26,821 nucleotides of DNA, taken from NCBI GenBank assembly GCA_002424645.1, contig DIKU01000045.1:14214-41034 (forward strand). Direction: 5' to 3'. Within the stretch, counting starts at the first letter, position 1. Every line of letters begins with the position of its first letter. The notes below the pieces were generated by a model. The model was not told where the DNA came from and made no database searches. It worked only from the letters and a program-made list of their open reading frames with translations. The position numbers and the translations under genes were made by a program. This document shows positions 1 to 9,476 of the stretch, piece after piece. Source of the stretch: Pelobacter sp. UBA5610. GTDB taxonomy: Bacteria; Desulfobacterota; Desulfuromonadia; Desulfuromonadales; Syntrophotaleaceae.

Positions 1-998
1 TCCCGGTCATCGACCAGTTCCTCGGGAACGATGATCCGGTATTTGCCGCCGCGCTGCCCTTCCAGAGGTTTGCCGTTGTCACTTTCGGCCAGCATGATGC
101 GCCGCCCCTTAAACGACTGGAAAAGTTCACCGAAGGAGAACAATGCCCGGTAACCGTCCGGTGCGGAGATCACCACGGCTTTGGTCAGTTCGTTGCCGGC
201 GCCGGCCGCCTCGAGAATTTTGGCCAGGGAAATACCTTTGTAGCGGTGCAGGCCGTGGTAGCCCATATGCACGCCGACGACCTTCTTCATCATCTCCATG
301 CGGGGGTAGTCTTTGAGGTCGGACAATTTCAGATCCCTGGCCACTGCGCCGGTCACCCGGAATTCCCCGGATTCAAGTTTGGCCGTACGATCGACCTTGA
401 GCTTGGGATACAGATCGATGACCTCGATACGGGTGACGTTTTCCAGACAACGGTCGGTGTAAAAGTCGCCGCTGAGCAGTAATTTGGGCATCCCTGCCGG
501 GCGATCGTATTCGATAAGGGACTTCCGGTAGATTTCCGGGCCGTGGCATTTTAGGCAGCGATCCTCGGTCATCATCGGCTTGACCGGAGCGGCGGCGTAG
601 CCGATGGTCACTTCGGTGGCATTGCTGTAATAGACCTCGCCCCAGGACAGCACCACCTGTTTGCCGGAAGCAGCGGTCACCCGGATGGCCAGATCGATCG
701 GTTTTTCAAACGGCTGGTCCTGTTTGACGATTTCGGCCATGTCCAGCAGGGTACGCAGCGGCACCGCCTTGTGCAGATATACGCCATGAAACTTGCCGTC
801 ACGACTGACCTCGTTGAGTTGAATCTCTACCGATTGAAAGCGGGCCAGATCGCCGGTGGACAATTTGAGGGGGCGTTTGACCTCACCGGTGATGCTCATG
901 ACACCTCTTGCACCCGCCGGATGCTCCTCCGCCAGACTTGACCGAAAGGCCGGCAAAAGAGCCAGTACCGTAAGCAGGATAATGGCGATGCGTTTCAT
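1..998 (-). CDS. Secreted one-haem c-type protein with tandem sulfite-oxidase-like folds (3' partial)
   Basis: This frame is open from an ATG at 998 to the window edge, giving 332 residues without a stop. AACGGAGGA lies about 8 bases before the ATG. Residues 1-23 form a Sec signal peptide (basic start, hydrophobic core, cut near SLA-EE), so the product should act in the periplasm. There is one c-type haem site, CLKCH, at residues 148-152 (bases 543-557). It sits between two stretches that resemble each other and the molybdopterin-binding fold of sulfite oxidase/YedY proteins: about 34-135 (ITGEVKRPLKLSTGDL) and about 212-330 (FRVTGAVARDLKLSDL). I do not see the Mo-binding Cys in an obvious place, so cofactor binding is doubtful. 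The start overlaps the stop of the ResB-like gene (ATGA), which suggests coupled translation. The fold assignment rests on pattern recognition. A redox or electron-transfer role is inferred, and the substrate is unknown. Confidence 0.72.
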   Translation of the reverse strand, partial: MKRIAIILLTVLALLPAFRSSLAEEHPAGARGVMSITGEVKRPLKLSTGDLARFQSVEIQLNEVSRDGKFHGVYLHKAVPLRTLLDMAEIVKQDQPFEKPIDLAIRVTAASGKQVVLSWGEVYYSNATEVTIGYAAAPVKPMMTEDRCLKCHGPEIYRKSLIEYDRPAGMPKLLLSGDFYTDRCLENVTRIEVIDLYPKLKVDRTAKLESGEFRVTGAVARDLKLSDLKDYPRMEMMKKVVGVHMGYHGLHRYKGISLAKILEAAGAGNELTKAVVISAPDGYRALFSFGELFQSFKGRRIMLAESDNGKPLEGQRGGKYRIIVPEELVDDR

Positions 999-1762
999 GA
1001 TTTTTCTCCTCCGTTGCGAACCTTGCGGATTTGCGGAAAGTACCACAGCATCAGCAGGCACAGGATCGTATTGCCGATCAGGATCAGCAGCAGACCGGGG
1101 TCCTTTTTGACGGTGATCTGAAGCGCCGGCAATACGTCAACGCCGGGCTTGCCGGCCATGCCCAGATGCAGGGTGTAGCCCTGCCAGTAAATCGGCTCGA
1201 GAATGGCGATTCGGCGTTGCTCGACGTTGATTCCGTGTTTCAGCTCCAGGGTTGCCGCGCACTGCTTCATCGTTCCCGAAAGGAGCGGCTCCCGCCAGTA
1301 TTCATCATGGCGGTCGAGCAAGGTAACCCGGAGATCGTTAACGGTGACTTGTTCTCCCACTTCGGCCGGCAGCCGTTGTTTGCTGCCGGTGAATTCGGTC
1401 AGCGCATGACCGCCGATAATAAACAAAAAGCAGAAGTGCATGATGGACGGGGCCAGCAGCAACGCAAAGATGGCGCGGCGATGCTGACCGCGGCATGGCC
1501 AGAGCCGGACCAGGCGTTGCAGGGTGCAGGCGGCGGTATTGACGACCAGCAGGAAAAGCAGGCCGAACAGCAGGAAGATCCACCAATTCTGCATCCCGCT
1601 GTGGTGCATGATCCAGGAAGGGAAGAGCTGCGCGTTGAGTTTTCCGAATGCCGGCATGAAGCGGGTGTAAAAGCTGCCGATAAACAGAGTGACGGTCAGC
1701 AGGCACAGCAACCACAAGGTCAGGCGAATGCCGGCCATGGACGCCAAGAGTCGTTTAATCAT
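995..1762 (-). CDS. Short ResB-like cytochrome c assembly membrane protein
   Basis: This 255-residue protein has four likely membrane helices (about 12-31, 59-80, 98-118 and 222-243) and one extracytoplasmic domain between helices 3 and 4. That is the topology of ResB/Ccs1, which with CcsA delivers haem to apocytochromes outside the membrane (system II). It is much shorter than a typical ResB of about 400 or more residues, because the soluble domain is reduced to roughly 100 residues. His109 and His119 lie in or next to helix 3 and could be haem ligands. GGAGG sits 6 bases before the ATG. The start overlaps the end of the CcsA-like gene (ATGATTAA), and its own stop overlaps the start of the haem-protein gene. 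This tight packing suggests that it matures the adjacent CLKCH protein. The family call is fairly secure; dedication to one client is inferred. Confidence 0.75.
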   Translation of the reverse strand: MIKRLLASMAGIRLTLWLLCLLTVTLFIGSFYTRFMPAFGKLNAQLFPSWIMHHSGMQNWWIFLLFGLLFLLVVNTAACTLQRLVRLWPCRGQHRRAIFALLLAPSIMHFCFLFIIGGHALTEFTGSKQRLPAEVGEQVTVNDLRVTLLDRHDEYWREPLLSGTMKQCAATLELKHGINVEQRRIAILEPIYWQGYTLHLGMAGKPGVDVLPALQITVKKDPGLLLILIGNTILCLLMLWYFPQIRKVRNGGEKS

Positions 1763-2609
1763 TGCCGGCCTCCATCAGCTTGGAGTTGCGACAGGCATTC
1801 GGTACCGCCCCATGCACCTGCTGGGCTGCGGTAGCCTGAGTGTTGTTGCCGGAGGACTTGGCGGGATTAAGCAGGGTAAGATGCGCCGCCACCTGCAGGG
1901 CGTAAGCCACCACCAGCACCACCAGCGCACCGGATACCGCCCAGCGGGCCTTTTTGCGCAGGTCGAAAGCCCGGTCGAAGTGGGTATGCAGGTAGCCGCA
2001 GTACAGACACCAGATGGCGGCGGATTGCAGATGTCGCTCACCCCAGTGAAACGCCGAGCCCCAGCCGAGATAACTCCATACGGCACCGATAACCTGGGCC
2101 AGGCTGTATAAGATGAAGCCCCAGATGACCAGTTGGTTGAACAACGGATCGTCGTCGCGGTGACGCAGAGAGCGCCAGGCGAGCCAGCCACCGGCCAGGA
2201 AACAGGCGATGGCCAGGACTTCAAAAAAGAAAAACAAGGGGGATGACCATGAGGCGGTGAACGGGCCGGGTGGCGGAATCTGCACCGGCAGCGCCACAGT
2301 GGTCAGCATGGTCAGGGTTACCGGTCCGCTCAGGGAGGCGGCATCCTGTTGTTGGCCGCACCACAGGCAGAAGAGCGCCAGCAGGGCCAGACACCAGGGC
2401 AGAAACAGCGCGCCGTTAAAGACGCCGTCGAGGGAGAAAATCCCCCAGCGCCAGCATCGGCCAAGCTGGCTGGCGGTATGCAGCATAAATCCGAGTCCCA
2501 GCAGCCAGCATGAAAAACGAAACTTTTTCAGCAGATAAAAGATAAGGCTGCCGGCATAACCGCCGGCAGCCACATGGAATAACATCGCGGAGGTAGTCGC
2601 TAAAGTCAT
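1755..2609 (-). CDS. CcsA/ResC-like haem-handling membrane protein with altered WWD motif
   Basis: This is a 284-residue polytopic membrane protein of the CcsA/ResC/CcmC (haem handling) superfamily. The usual tryptophan-rich loop is recognisable at 183-193 (WGSAFHWGERH), followed by a helix ending YLHTH at 207-210. Two histidine positions match CcsA: His44 in LHTAS and His208 in YLHTH. The normally strict WxWDPKE core is changed here to FHWGERH, so the Asp, Pro and Glu are gone. A start at ATG 2609 is chosen because AAGGA lies 6 bases upstream; a TTG at 2615 would sit directly on that ribosome site. The last 35 or so residues are a soluble tail. The gene is 41 bases after the TonB receptor stop and overlaps the ResB-like gene. 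It probably carries haem across the membrane for the neighbouring c-type protein; the altered loop makes this less than certain. Confidence 0.75.
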   Translation of the reverse strand: MTLATTSAMLFHVAAGGYAGSLIFYLLKKFRFSCWLLGLGFMLHTASQLGRCWRWGIFSLDGVFNGALFLPWCLALLALFCLWCGQQQDAASLSGPVTLTMLTTVALPVQIPPPGPFTASWSSPLFFFFEVLAIACFLAGGWLAWRSLRHRDDDPLFNQLVIWGFILYSLAQVIGAVWSYLGWGSAFHWGERHLQSAAIWCLYCGYLHTHFDRAFDLRKKARWAVSGALVVLVVAYALQVAAHLTLLNPAKSSGNNTQATAAQQVHGAVPNACRNSKLMEAGND

Positions 2610-2650
2610 GCCCAATCCTTCTCGCGGAGGAAAAATCCTCTAAGAATGTA

Positions 2651-4624
2651 TTAATAGGTGAAGTTCAGACCGGCCAGGAAGTTGCGGCCGGGTGTCGGTT
2701 TGCCAACCTCGTAGTAGTCCCTGTCGGTCAGGTTGCTGATTTCGAAGAAAGCTTTTCCTTCAACACCCAAAAGTTCGCCAAGTCGCTGTTCAATGCGGGC
2801 GTTCAGCAAGAGAAAATCGGGAGTTCTCGTCCATTCACCTTTATTATCGTAAAACTGCCGATTGGTATAGGAGAGCTGCGCAGAGGTCGTCAGACCAAAA
2901 GGAAAGTTGTAGCGCAGATCAAGGTTCGTGCGGTGGCGGGGTCGTCCTTCCAGTTCCCGGTTGTTCTCCTTGTCTTCGGTTTGCATATAGGTGTAGTTGA
3001 GACCAATCCAGAAGTTATCGGTAATGTCGGCCCCCAATGACACCTCTACCCCTTTGGTGACCGCATCACTAATATTGTCATAGTACGATACATCTATAGT
3101 GTCCGCTGGGTCATCAGAAGTCGGGTCGTCGACCGTTATATCTTGGCTTTCAATCAAGTCTTTGATGTCGTTATAGAATGCAGCCACGGAAAGGGTTATC
3201 GTATCGTTGAACGCATGATTTAGACCTACCTCATAGGTAATGGTTTCCTGGGGATCGAGATCGGGATTGCCACCGGCCCAATCGCTATAAAGTTCCTTCA
3301 GGTGGGGGAAGCGGATCTTCTTGCCAACCGAGCCGTGCAGCATGGTGTTTTCCGATAGAGTAACCACTACACCGGCTTGGGGATTGAAAGCATCGACACT
3401 GTTTGGTACCGGCTGGCCATTGGCTTTGCGGGGATCATAGTAGTCATAGCTGATACCGAAGGTTAAAGCTAACCAGTCAAGAGGTTTGATTTCGTCCTCC
3501 AGTGCAATGGTATAGGTGTCGGCTTCATATTCTTCAGTATCTCCCCAGATACCAGTATCCGTGTATTTTGTTTCCTGTTTGCAATTATCGCGCTGGAGAG
3601 TGAACCCAAACTTGAGGTAGCTTAACCGACCGAAATCCATGAAGCTCTGGAGGTCTCCGCCTACTGAGTAATTGTCGTAAGTGGATAGCTCATTCCAGGG
3701 GAATAACAAAGCGTCATCATGGTCGGCATAAAAGACACGTGCCTTGACCTTTAACCAATCGGTGAATTTTTTCTGGCCAACCAGATTAAGGTGCCATTGC
3801 GTCCAATCAGTATAAAACCACTTCCTGTCCGGGACGCCTTTTTCGTTCTCGTGATAATCAAAAGTCAAATAGAGACTCGTATCCTTGTCGGGTTCGAAAC
3901 CAAATTTTGCATTAAAATTATTCTGGATGTAGTCGCTATAATCACGTTTGCCACCATCGTCTCCTTTGGAGCCCCACCAATCCTGATCGTAGTCACTGGA
4001 CAGCCGCCAACCATCAGAATGTCGATAACTGTAACCGAGCCAGTAATTGAATTTGCCCAAAGGGGCACCGGCACTGACACTGTACTCTTCGGTGCCGTAA
4101 TCACCTAAGGCAATGGTCGCTGCTGCGGTTGGTTTGTTGCTGGCCGTTTTGGTAATAATATTGATTACCCCGCCCATGGCATTGGCACCATAAAGTACCG
4201 AGGAAGCTCCTTTGGTTACGGTGATCTTGGCAATGGAAGATGTCGGGATCTGGCTCAAATCCAATTGGCGAGAATACTGCTCATAAACCGGCACACCATC
4301 AATAAGGATTTTAACGTCCTGGTCATTAAACCCTCGGATTTGAACAAAACTTTCGTTTTTTTTGGAACTGCGGGCTACGTCGACACCTGGCAACATTTCC
4401 AAGGCATCGGCTAACGTGCGGGCACCACGCTGTTTGATATCCTCCGCCGTTACTTCCGTAACGGTTGTGGCCAGATTGACCACTTGCTCCTCCCCGCTGA
4501 CGATAACCTCGCCCAGGGTAAAGACGTCATCAGCGGCCACATCTTCTGCCGCCAGCGCCGGCCAAGCTGCCAGCAAGCAACCGGCCAGCACCCACGCCGA
4601 CCATCCAATACGTGTTCTGGTCAT
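2651..4624 (-). CDS. TonB-dependent outer-membrane receptor
   Basis: This 657-residue protein has a signal peptide at 1-25 ending PALA. A probable TonB box (GEVIVSG) follows at about 37-43. The plug domain spans about 50-165, with LADALEMLPGVDV, VQIRGFND, ILIDGVPVYE and VLYGANAMGGVINIITK. The rest is a 22-strand barrel region that ends in aromatic Tyr, as outer-membrane proteins do. The family imports siderophores, haem, cobalamin or metals using TonB energy; the substrate cannot be read from the sequence. The ATG at 4624 is preferred over one 15 bases upstream because AGGAGG lies about 6 bases before it. The gene is visibly richer in A+T than its neighbours, which may indicate acquisition by transfer. 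It is first in an apparent operon with the CcsA-like, ResB-like and haem-protein genes, an unusual grouping that hints at a haem, metal or redox-linked substrate. Confidence 0.92.
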   Translation of the reverse strand: MTRTRIGWSAWVLAGCLLAAWPALAAEDVAADDVFTLGEVIVSGEEQVVNLATTVTEVTAEDIKQRGARTLADALEMLPGVDVARSSKKNESFVQIRGFNDQDVKILIDGVPVYEQYSRQLDLSQIPTSSIAKITVTKGASSVLYGANAMGGVINIITKTASNKPTAAATIALGDYGTEEYSVSAGAPLGKFNYWLGYSYRHSDGWRLSSDYDQDWWGSKGDDGGKRDYSDYIQNNFNAKFGFEPDKDTSLYLTFDYHENEKGVPDRKWFYTDWTQWHLNLVGQKKFTDWLKVKARVFYADHDDALLFPWNELSTYDNYSVGGDLQSFMDFGRLSYLKFGFTLQRDNCKQETKYTDTGIWGDTEEYEADTYTIALEDEIKPLDWLALTFGISYDYYDPRKANGQPVPNSVDAFNPQAGVVVTLSENTMLHGSVGKKIRFPHLKELYSDWAGGNPDLDPQETITYEVGLNHAFNDTITLSVAAFYNDIKDLIESQDITVDDPTSDDPADTIDVSYYDNISDAVTKGVEVSLGADITDNFWIGLNYTYMQTEDKENNRELEGRPRHRTNLDLRYNFPFGLTTSAQLSYTNRQFYDNKGEWTRTPDFLLLNARIEQRLGELLGVEGKAFFEISNLTDRDYYEVGKPTPGRNFLAGLNFTY

Positions 4625-4650
4625 AAATCCTCCTTGCAATAAAATGGAAT

Positions 4651-4681
4651 TTCCCTGCCCAGCATGGGGTGCATGCGGGAA
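4651..4681 (-). promoter_or_regulatory. Stem-loop in the TonB receptor leader
   Basis: TTCCC (4651-4655) pairs with GGGAA (4677-4681), and inside it GCATG (4662-4666) pairs with CATGC (4672-4676). A 6-base bulge lies on one side and a 5-base loop at the tip. On the receptor transcript this would form a 10-bp stem ending about 20 bases before the AGGAGG ribosome site. It could influence translation or be a protein-binding dyad. The pairing is seen in the sequence; any function is inferred. Confidence 0.35.
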
Positions 4682-4886
4682 ACTCAGGGTTTACGTCATC
4701 TCCACGAGAACTTTTTTTGGAAAGGCTGATGGAAATCCTTTATCTCATTAGCATGTTTGAAATGGATATGGCTCTTTCTATATAACGCCAGGCGTCTCAA
4801 ATTGCGGATATGTCGCATGGCAATAGATTCATGGGGAGAATCGGAGTATTTATGAATTCAGGTGGTTATGGAAGGCAGAAAAGAGC

Positions 4887-4928
4887 CGCAAGGCTTGCGA
4901 CCGCCTCTAGGAGGAAAGGCGGCGCAAG
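4887..4928. repeat. Perfect dyad overlapping a 12-bp stem-loop
   Basis: CGCAAG (4887-4892), one base, then CTTGCG (4894-4899) make a perfect 13-base palindrome. The same CTTGCG, followed by one bulged A and CCGCCT, can instead pair with AGGCGG and a second CGCAAG (4917-4928) to form a 12-bp stem with a 10-base loop. A third partial copy (CGCAAA) lies at 4934-4939. The shared middle element makes the two pairings mutually exclusive in RNA. In DNA the palindrome could be an operator. It lies about 265-300 bases upstream of the receptor gene. Confidence 0.4.
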
Positions 4929-5123
4929 TCTCTCGCAAATTTTCCCGGCCTTCGCTATATATCAAACGTGATAACGCCATGCAAGAAAAAACCTTTTTTA
5001 AGGTTGATTATTTAATGTATGCATTTATGAATTCCTGAATCAGCAACCGCATGACGGAGCAGGCCGGTTGTTCCGGGTCGTGAAGGGTTCGTCTATTTAT
5101 CGATATTGAAAAGCGCAATGGTG

Positions 5124-5154
5124 TTGCCGCATCGGTGACGTTGCCTGCTACAAT
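5124..5154 (+). promoter_or_regulatory. Weak candidate promoter for the lipoprotein gene
   Basis: TTGCCG (5124-5129) and TACAAT (5149-5154) are separated by 19 bases, longer than the ideal 17, so this is a weak sigma-70-type candidate. It would give a leader of about 30 bases before the ATG at 5192. Confidence 0.25.
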
Positions 5155-5191
5155 CGTAAGTATCAGCCGGAGAGTGACGAAAGGACATCCC

Positions 5192-5548
5192 ATGACCCAA
5201 AAAGGCTATATATGGATGACGGGGTTGCTGGTGGCGATGGCGCTGCTGGCCGCCTGTGCGGGCAGAATGGCGGCGCGGTCGTTGCTGGATGAGGATTACG
5301 CCGTCATGAGCGATGAGGAGTTACTGGTGTATTATGACCAGGTAAAGGAAGCGATTGAAAAGGAGGAAGGCGGTGGGGGCGGTTTCGGACTGGGGTTGGG
5401 GCTCGGGGTTGGCAGCGGCTCTTTTTCGGTGGGTGCCAGCCAGGGGATGTATGTGGATGATCCGACCGAGCAGTTGCGTATCCGACGCAATCAGGTGCGT
5501 CTTGAGTTGGCCCGACGAGGTCTGCAACCCCAAGGCACGCCGCAGTAA
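5192..5548 (+). CDS. Small glycine-rich lipoprotein, function unknown
   Basis: This 118-residue protein starts at ATG 5192 with AAGGA about 8 bases upstream. Residues 1-22 form a lipoprotein signal peptide with lipobox LAAC, so Cys22 should be lipidated and the protein anchored to a membrane. A short acidic helical stretch (about 30-58, MSDEELLVYYDQVKEAIEKE) is followed by a run of glycines and small residues (about 59-84, GGGGGFGLGLGLGVG). A basic helix near the C-terminus (LRIRRNQVRLELARRG) follows. The Gly-rich segment may be a flexible linker or glycine zipper. I do not recognise the family. An earlier in-frame ATG at 5135 would destroy the signal peptide and was not chosen. It converges with the EF-G paralogue, only 9 bases separating the two stop codons. 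Confidence 0.75.
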   Translation: MTQKGYIWMTGLLVAMALLAACAGRMAARSLLDEDYAVMSDEELLVYYDQVKEAIEKEEGGGGGFGLGLGLGVGSGSFSVGASQGMYVDDPTEQLRIRRNQVRLELARRGLQPQGTPQ

Positions 5549-5557
5549 CTTTGCCCT

Positions 5558-7627
<2,070 letters not shown>

Positions 7628-7655
7628 GACGCCTCACGCCTATGCGGGGTTGGCT

Positions 7656-9476
7656 TCAGTCTGGTCGGACCTGGTATAGAAGTTCCATATCCAGACCGTT
7701 GTATTCGAAATACTCGCGTTCGAGTTCTTCCACGTAAAAACGGTCAAGTCCGCTGTTCTTCAGGAAATCATCACGCAATGCATTGTCTCGACCGTCAATA
7801 ATGCGCGGTAGCAGGTTGTGCAGATACAATTCCTCCATCTGGACATGGTGTACCACGCGGCGGAAAAGCTTTTGCAGCAACTCTTCATCGATGGTTCCGT
7901 TAAGGCCTGTTTCGCGAACCACCTCTCCCAGCAGTTGCTCCCGTTCCTGGGAGGTGCTGTAGCGGGAATAAAAATTGCGAATCCGTTCTTTGGTGTGGCT
8001 CAGTAAGGTGGTGAACAGTTCTTCCTGTTTGCTGATGTCGTTGAGCAGTCGCTGCATCCCCTGCAGGGTCAGTCTGCCTTCCTCTATCGCCGTCAAGCCC
8101 TTGCGCAGGGCCAGCAGTTTGCGTCGGCCGAATTGCCCGAGGTAGTGGTTTTGCAGGATTCCGCTGAAGAACAGTTCATCAAACAATTCGCCGCCCAACA
8201 CGTCGAATTCTTTTTTGTTATTCAGCAGGCTGCGCACCAACTCTTCGGAAAACCGCACTTTATCCATGAAGGCCAGCTGGTTGATGTGCTCCGATGTGCT
8301 GTCAAAACGGTCGAAGTACGTTATGATCCAGGAGAAATTTTCAACCAGAAAGACATCGGCGCCATCGCGCATCTTTTCGTCACAGGCTTTGGCCGCCTCC
8401 AGTAACATCTGTTCAAAAGCGTAGTCGCGGCCTTCCACTGCGCGTCGCTTGGCTTTGAGTAATTGTACCAGGTCTTCGCGGTCGATGCGGGCATCGATCT
8501 GCCGCTCATGTAGAAATATCCCCTCGAGAATCTGGCGTGTTTCCGACAGGTAATCCTGTTCGTCGGCGCTGGTCAACAGTTCCGGCTTGAGAACCTCGTC
8601 CATGGCATAAAACAGGGCCGAAGGGATTTTGCTGCGCACCGACAGGGTCTTGAGGCGGGTCAATCGGGCATTTTCGGCCGTCCCGATGCGTCCTTTGAGT
8701 TTGCACTCGACCAGGATGTTTTTGTACTCGTCGACGATGCGTCGATTGGCCGCATGCTTGTACATGACGTCGATACGGATGCGTTCTTGCTGGTAGCTGT
8801 CGATGCCGAGGGTGTCGGCCAGTTTTACCAGCTTGGCGAATTCCGGATCGGGGATGTTCTGGTAGGCGTGATAAAGTTCCCGAAAAGCATCGTGGTAACG
8901 TCTGTGCTTGGTATTGATAAGCTTGATTAGATACAGGGCGCTGCGATGCCCGAGAAGGGGCAGCAGCTCGTCGATCAATCGGGCATCGTCCCCTTCGCCG
9001 ATGAAGGGAAAGCGTTTCAGGTCCTTACCTGCCAGGCGCAGGATTTCTGCCTGCTGTTCCTGCAAAAGACCCGATACCGAGCCGAAGATAAAAAAGTAAT
9101 AGTTGTGAACCGCATTGCCTTCCAGGAAAATCCGGTCGTATTCCTCGTAGCCGTCGGTGCGGCTGGAAAACATCAGTGTGCCGTCATCGCGGCTGCTGGT
9201 ACCGAACATGACCAATCGGTTGCGTACTTCTTCCTTGATCAGATCGGCAAGCGGTTGCTCCACACCAAACATGTATTCGCAGAAGGAACCGCCGTTGCCG
9301 CGGTGCGTGAGACCTTCCGCATCGAGAATCAGCTCGTTGCCGGGGGAGAAAATACGCAGGGATTGCCCGGATGCTTCGTAGAAATAACTGCGATAGGCCT
9401 CGGGCGAGGCAATGGTGACATAATATTCGATACTATCGTTGATTTGGCCGTGCAGGCGCACTTCCTGATGTTTCAT
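7656..9476 (-). CDS. Large uncharacterised cytoplasmic protein (606 residues)
   Basis: There is no signal peptide or membrane segment. The first 120 or so residues look beta-rich (YYVTIASPEAYRSYFYEASG onward). The remainder is mostly helical and highly charged, with a likely coiled coil around 490-530. I see no P-loop, metal or nuclease motif. The composition and length recall a conserved hypothetical family of Geobacter/Desulfuromonas genomes (I think the one named TIGR04442, from memory and unchecked). The ATG at 9476 overlaps the stop of the metallo-hydrolase gene (ATGA), implying translational coupling, and the EF-G paralogue follows 28 bases downstream. Codon use and the long open frame make it a definite gene. 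The function is unknown; the context alone suggests a link to translation or RNA/nucleotide metabolism. Confidence 0.85.
   Translation of the reverse strand: MKHQEVRLHGQINDSIEYYVTIASPEAYRSYFYEASGQSLRIFSPGNELILDAEGLTHRGNGGSFCEYMFGVEQPLADLIKEEVRNRLVMFGTSSRDDGTLMFSSRTDGYEEYDRIFLEGNAVHNYYFFIFGSVSGLLQEQQAEILRLAGKDLKRFPFIGEGDDARLIDELLPLLGHRSALYLIKLINTKHRRYHDAFRELYHAYQNIPDPEFAKLVKLADTLGIDSYQQERIRIDVMYKHAANRRIVDEYKNILVECKLKGRIGTAENARLTRLKTLSVRSKIPSALFYAMDEVLKPELLTSADEQDYLSETRQILEGIFLHERQIDARIDREDLVQLLKAKRRAVEGRDYAFEQMLLEAAKACDEKMRDGADVFLVENFSWIITYFDRFDSTSEHINQLAFMDKVRFSEELVRSLLNNKKEFDVLGGELFDELFFSGILQNHYLGQFGRRKLLALRKGLTAIEEGRLTLQGMQRLLNDISKQEELFTTLLSHTKERIRNFYSRYSTSQEREQLLGEVVRETGLNGTIDEELLQKLFRRVVHHVQMEELYLHNLLPRIIDGRDNALRDDFLKNSGLDRFYVEELEREYFEYNGLDMELLYQVRPD

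Larger units (their letters stand above)
4625..5191. other. 567-bp non-coding region with dyad structures, divergent leader
   Basis: I find no convincing gene in this A+T-rich stretch between the divergently transcribed TonB receptor and lipoprotein genes. It holds three structures, described separately or here: a stem-loop at 4651-4681, just before the receptor ribosome site; a 13-base perfect dyad merging into a 12-bp stem-loop at 4887-4928; and a small A+T-rich hairpin at 4990-5005 that on the minus strand is followed by a T-run (weakly terminator-like). A long untranslated leader for the receptor is possible. No known riboswitch consensus could be matched by eye. Confidence 0.5.

Noticed and set aside
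1031..1834. Long plus-strand open frame (267 codons) opposite the ResB-like gene
   Set aside because: It is antisense to two well-supported membrane-protein genes, shows no domain, and is Gln/Arg-rich as expected from reversed GC-rich codons.
4576..4587. Lipobox-like LAGC in the TonB receptor signal peptide
   Set aside because: TonB receptors are beta-barrels cut by signal peptidase I; a good PALA-AE site follows nine residues later.
4739..4755. Possible Fur box upstream of the TonB receptor
   Set aside because: Only half of the 7-1-7 pattern matches; too weak to report as a site.
4861..4950. Cyclic-dinucleotide (GEMM) or cobalamin riboswitch upstream of the TonB receptor
   Set aside because: The conserved aptamer elements of either class (GEMM tetraloop/receptor and flanking motifs, or the B12 box) could not be found.
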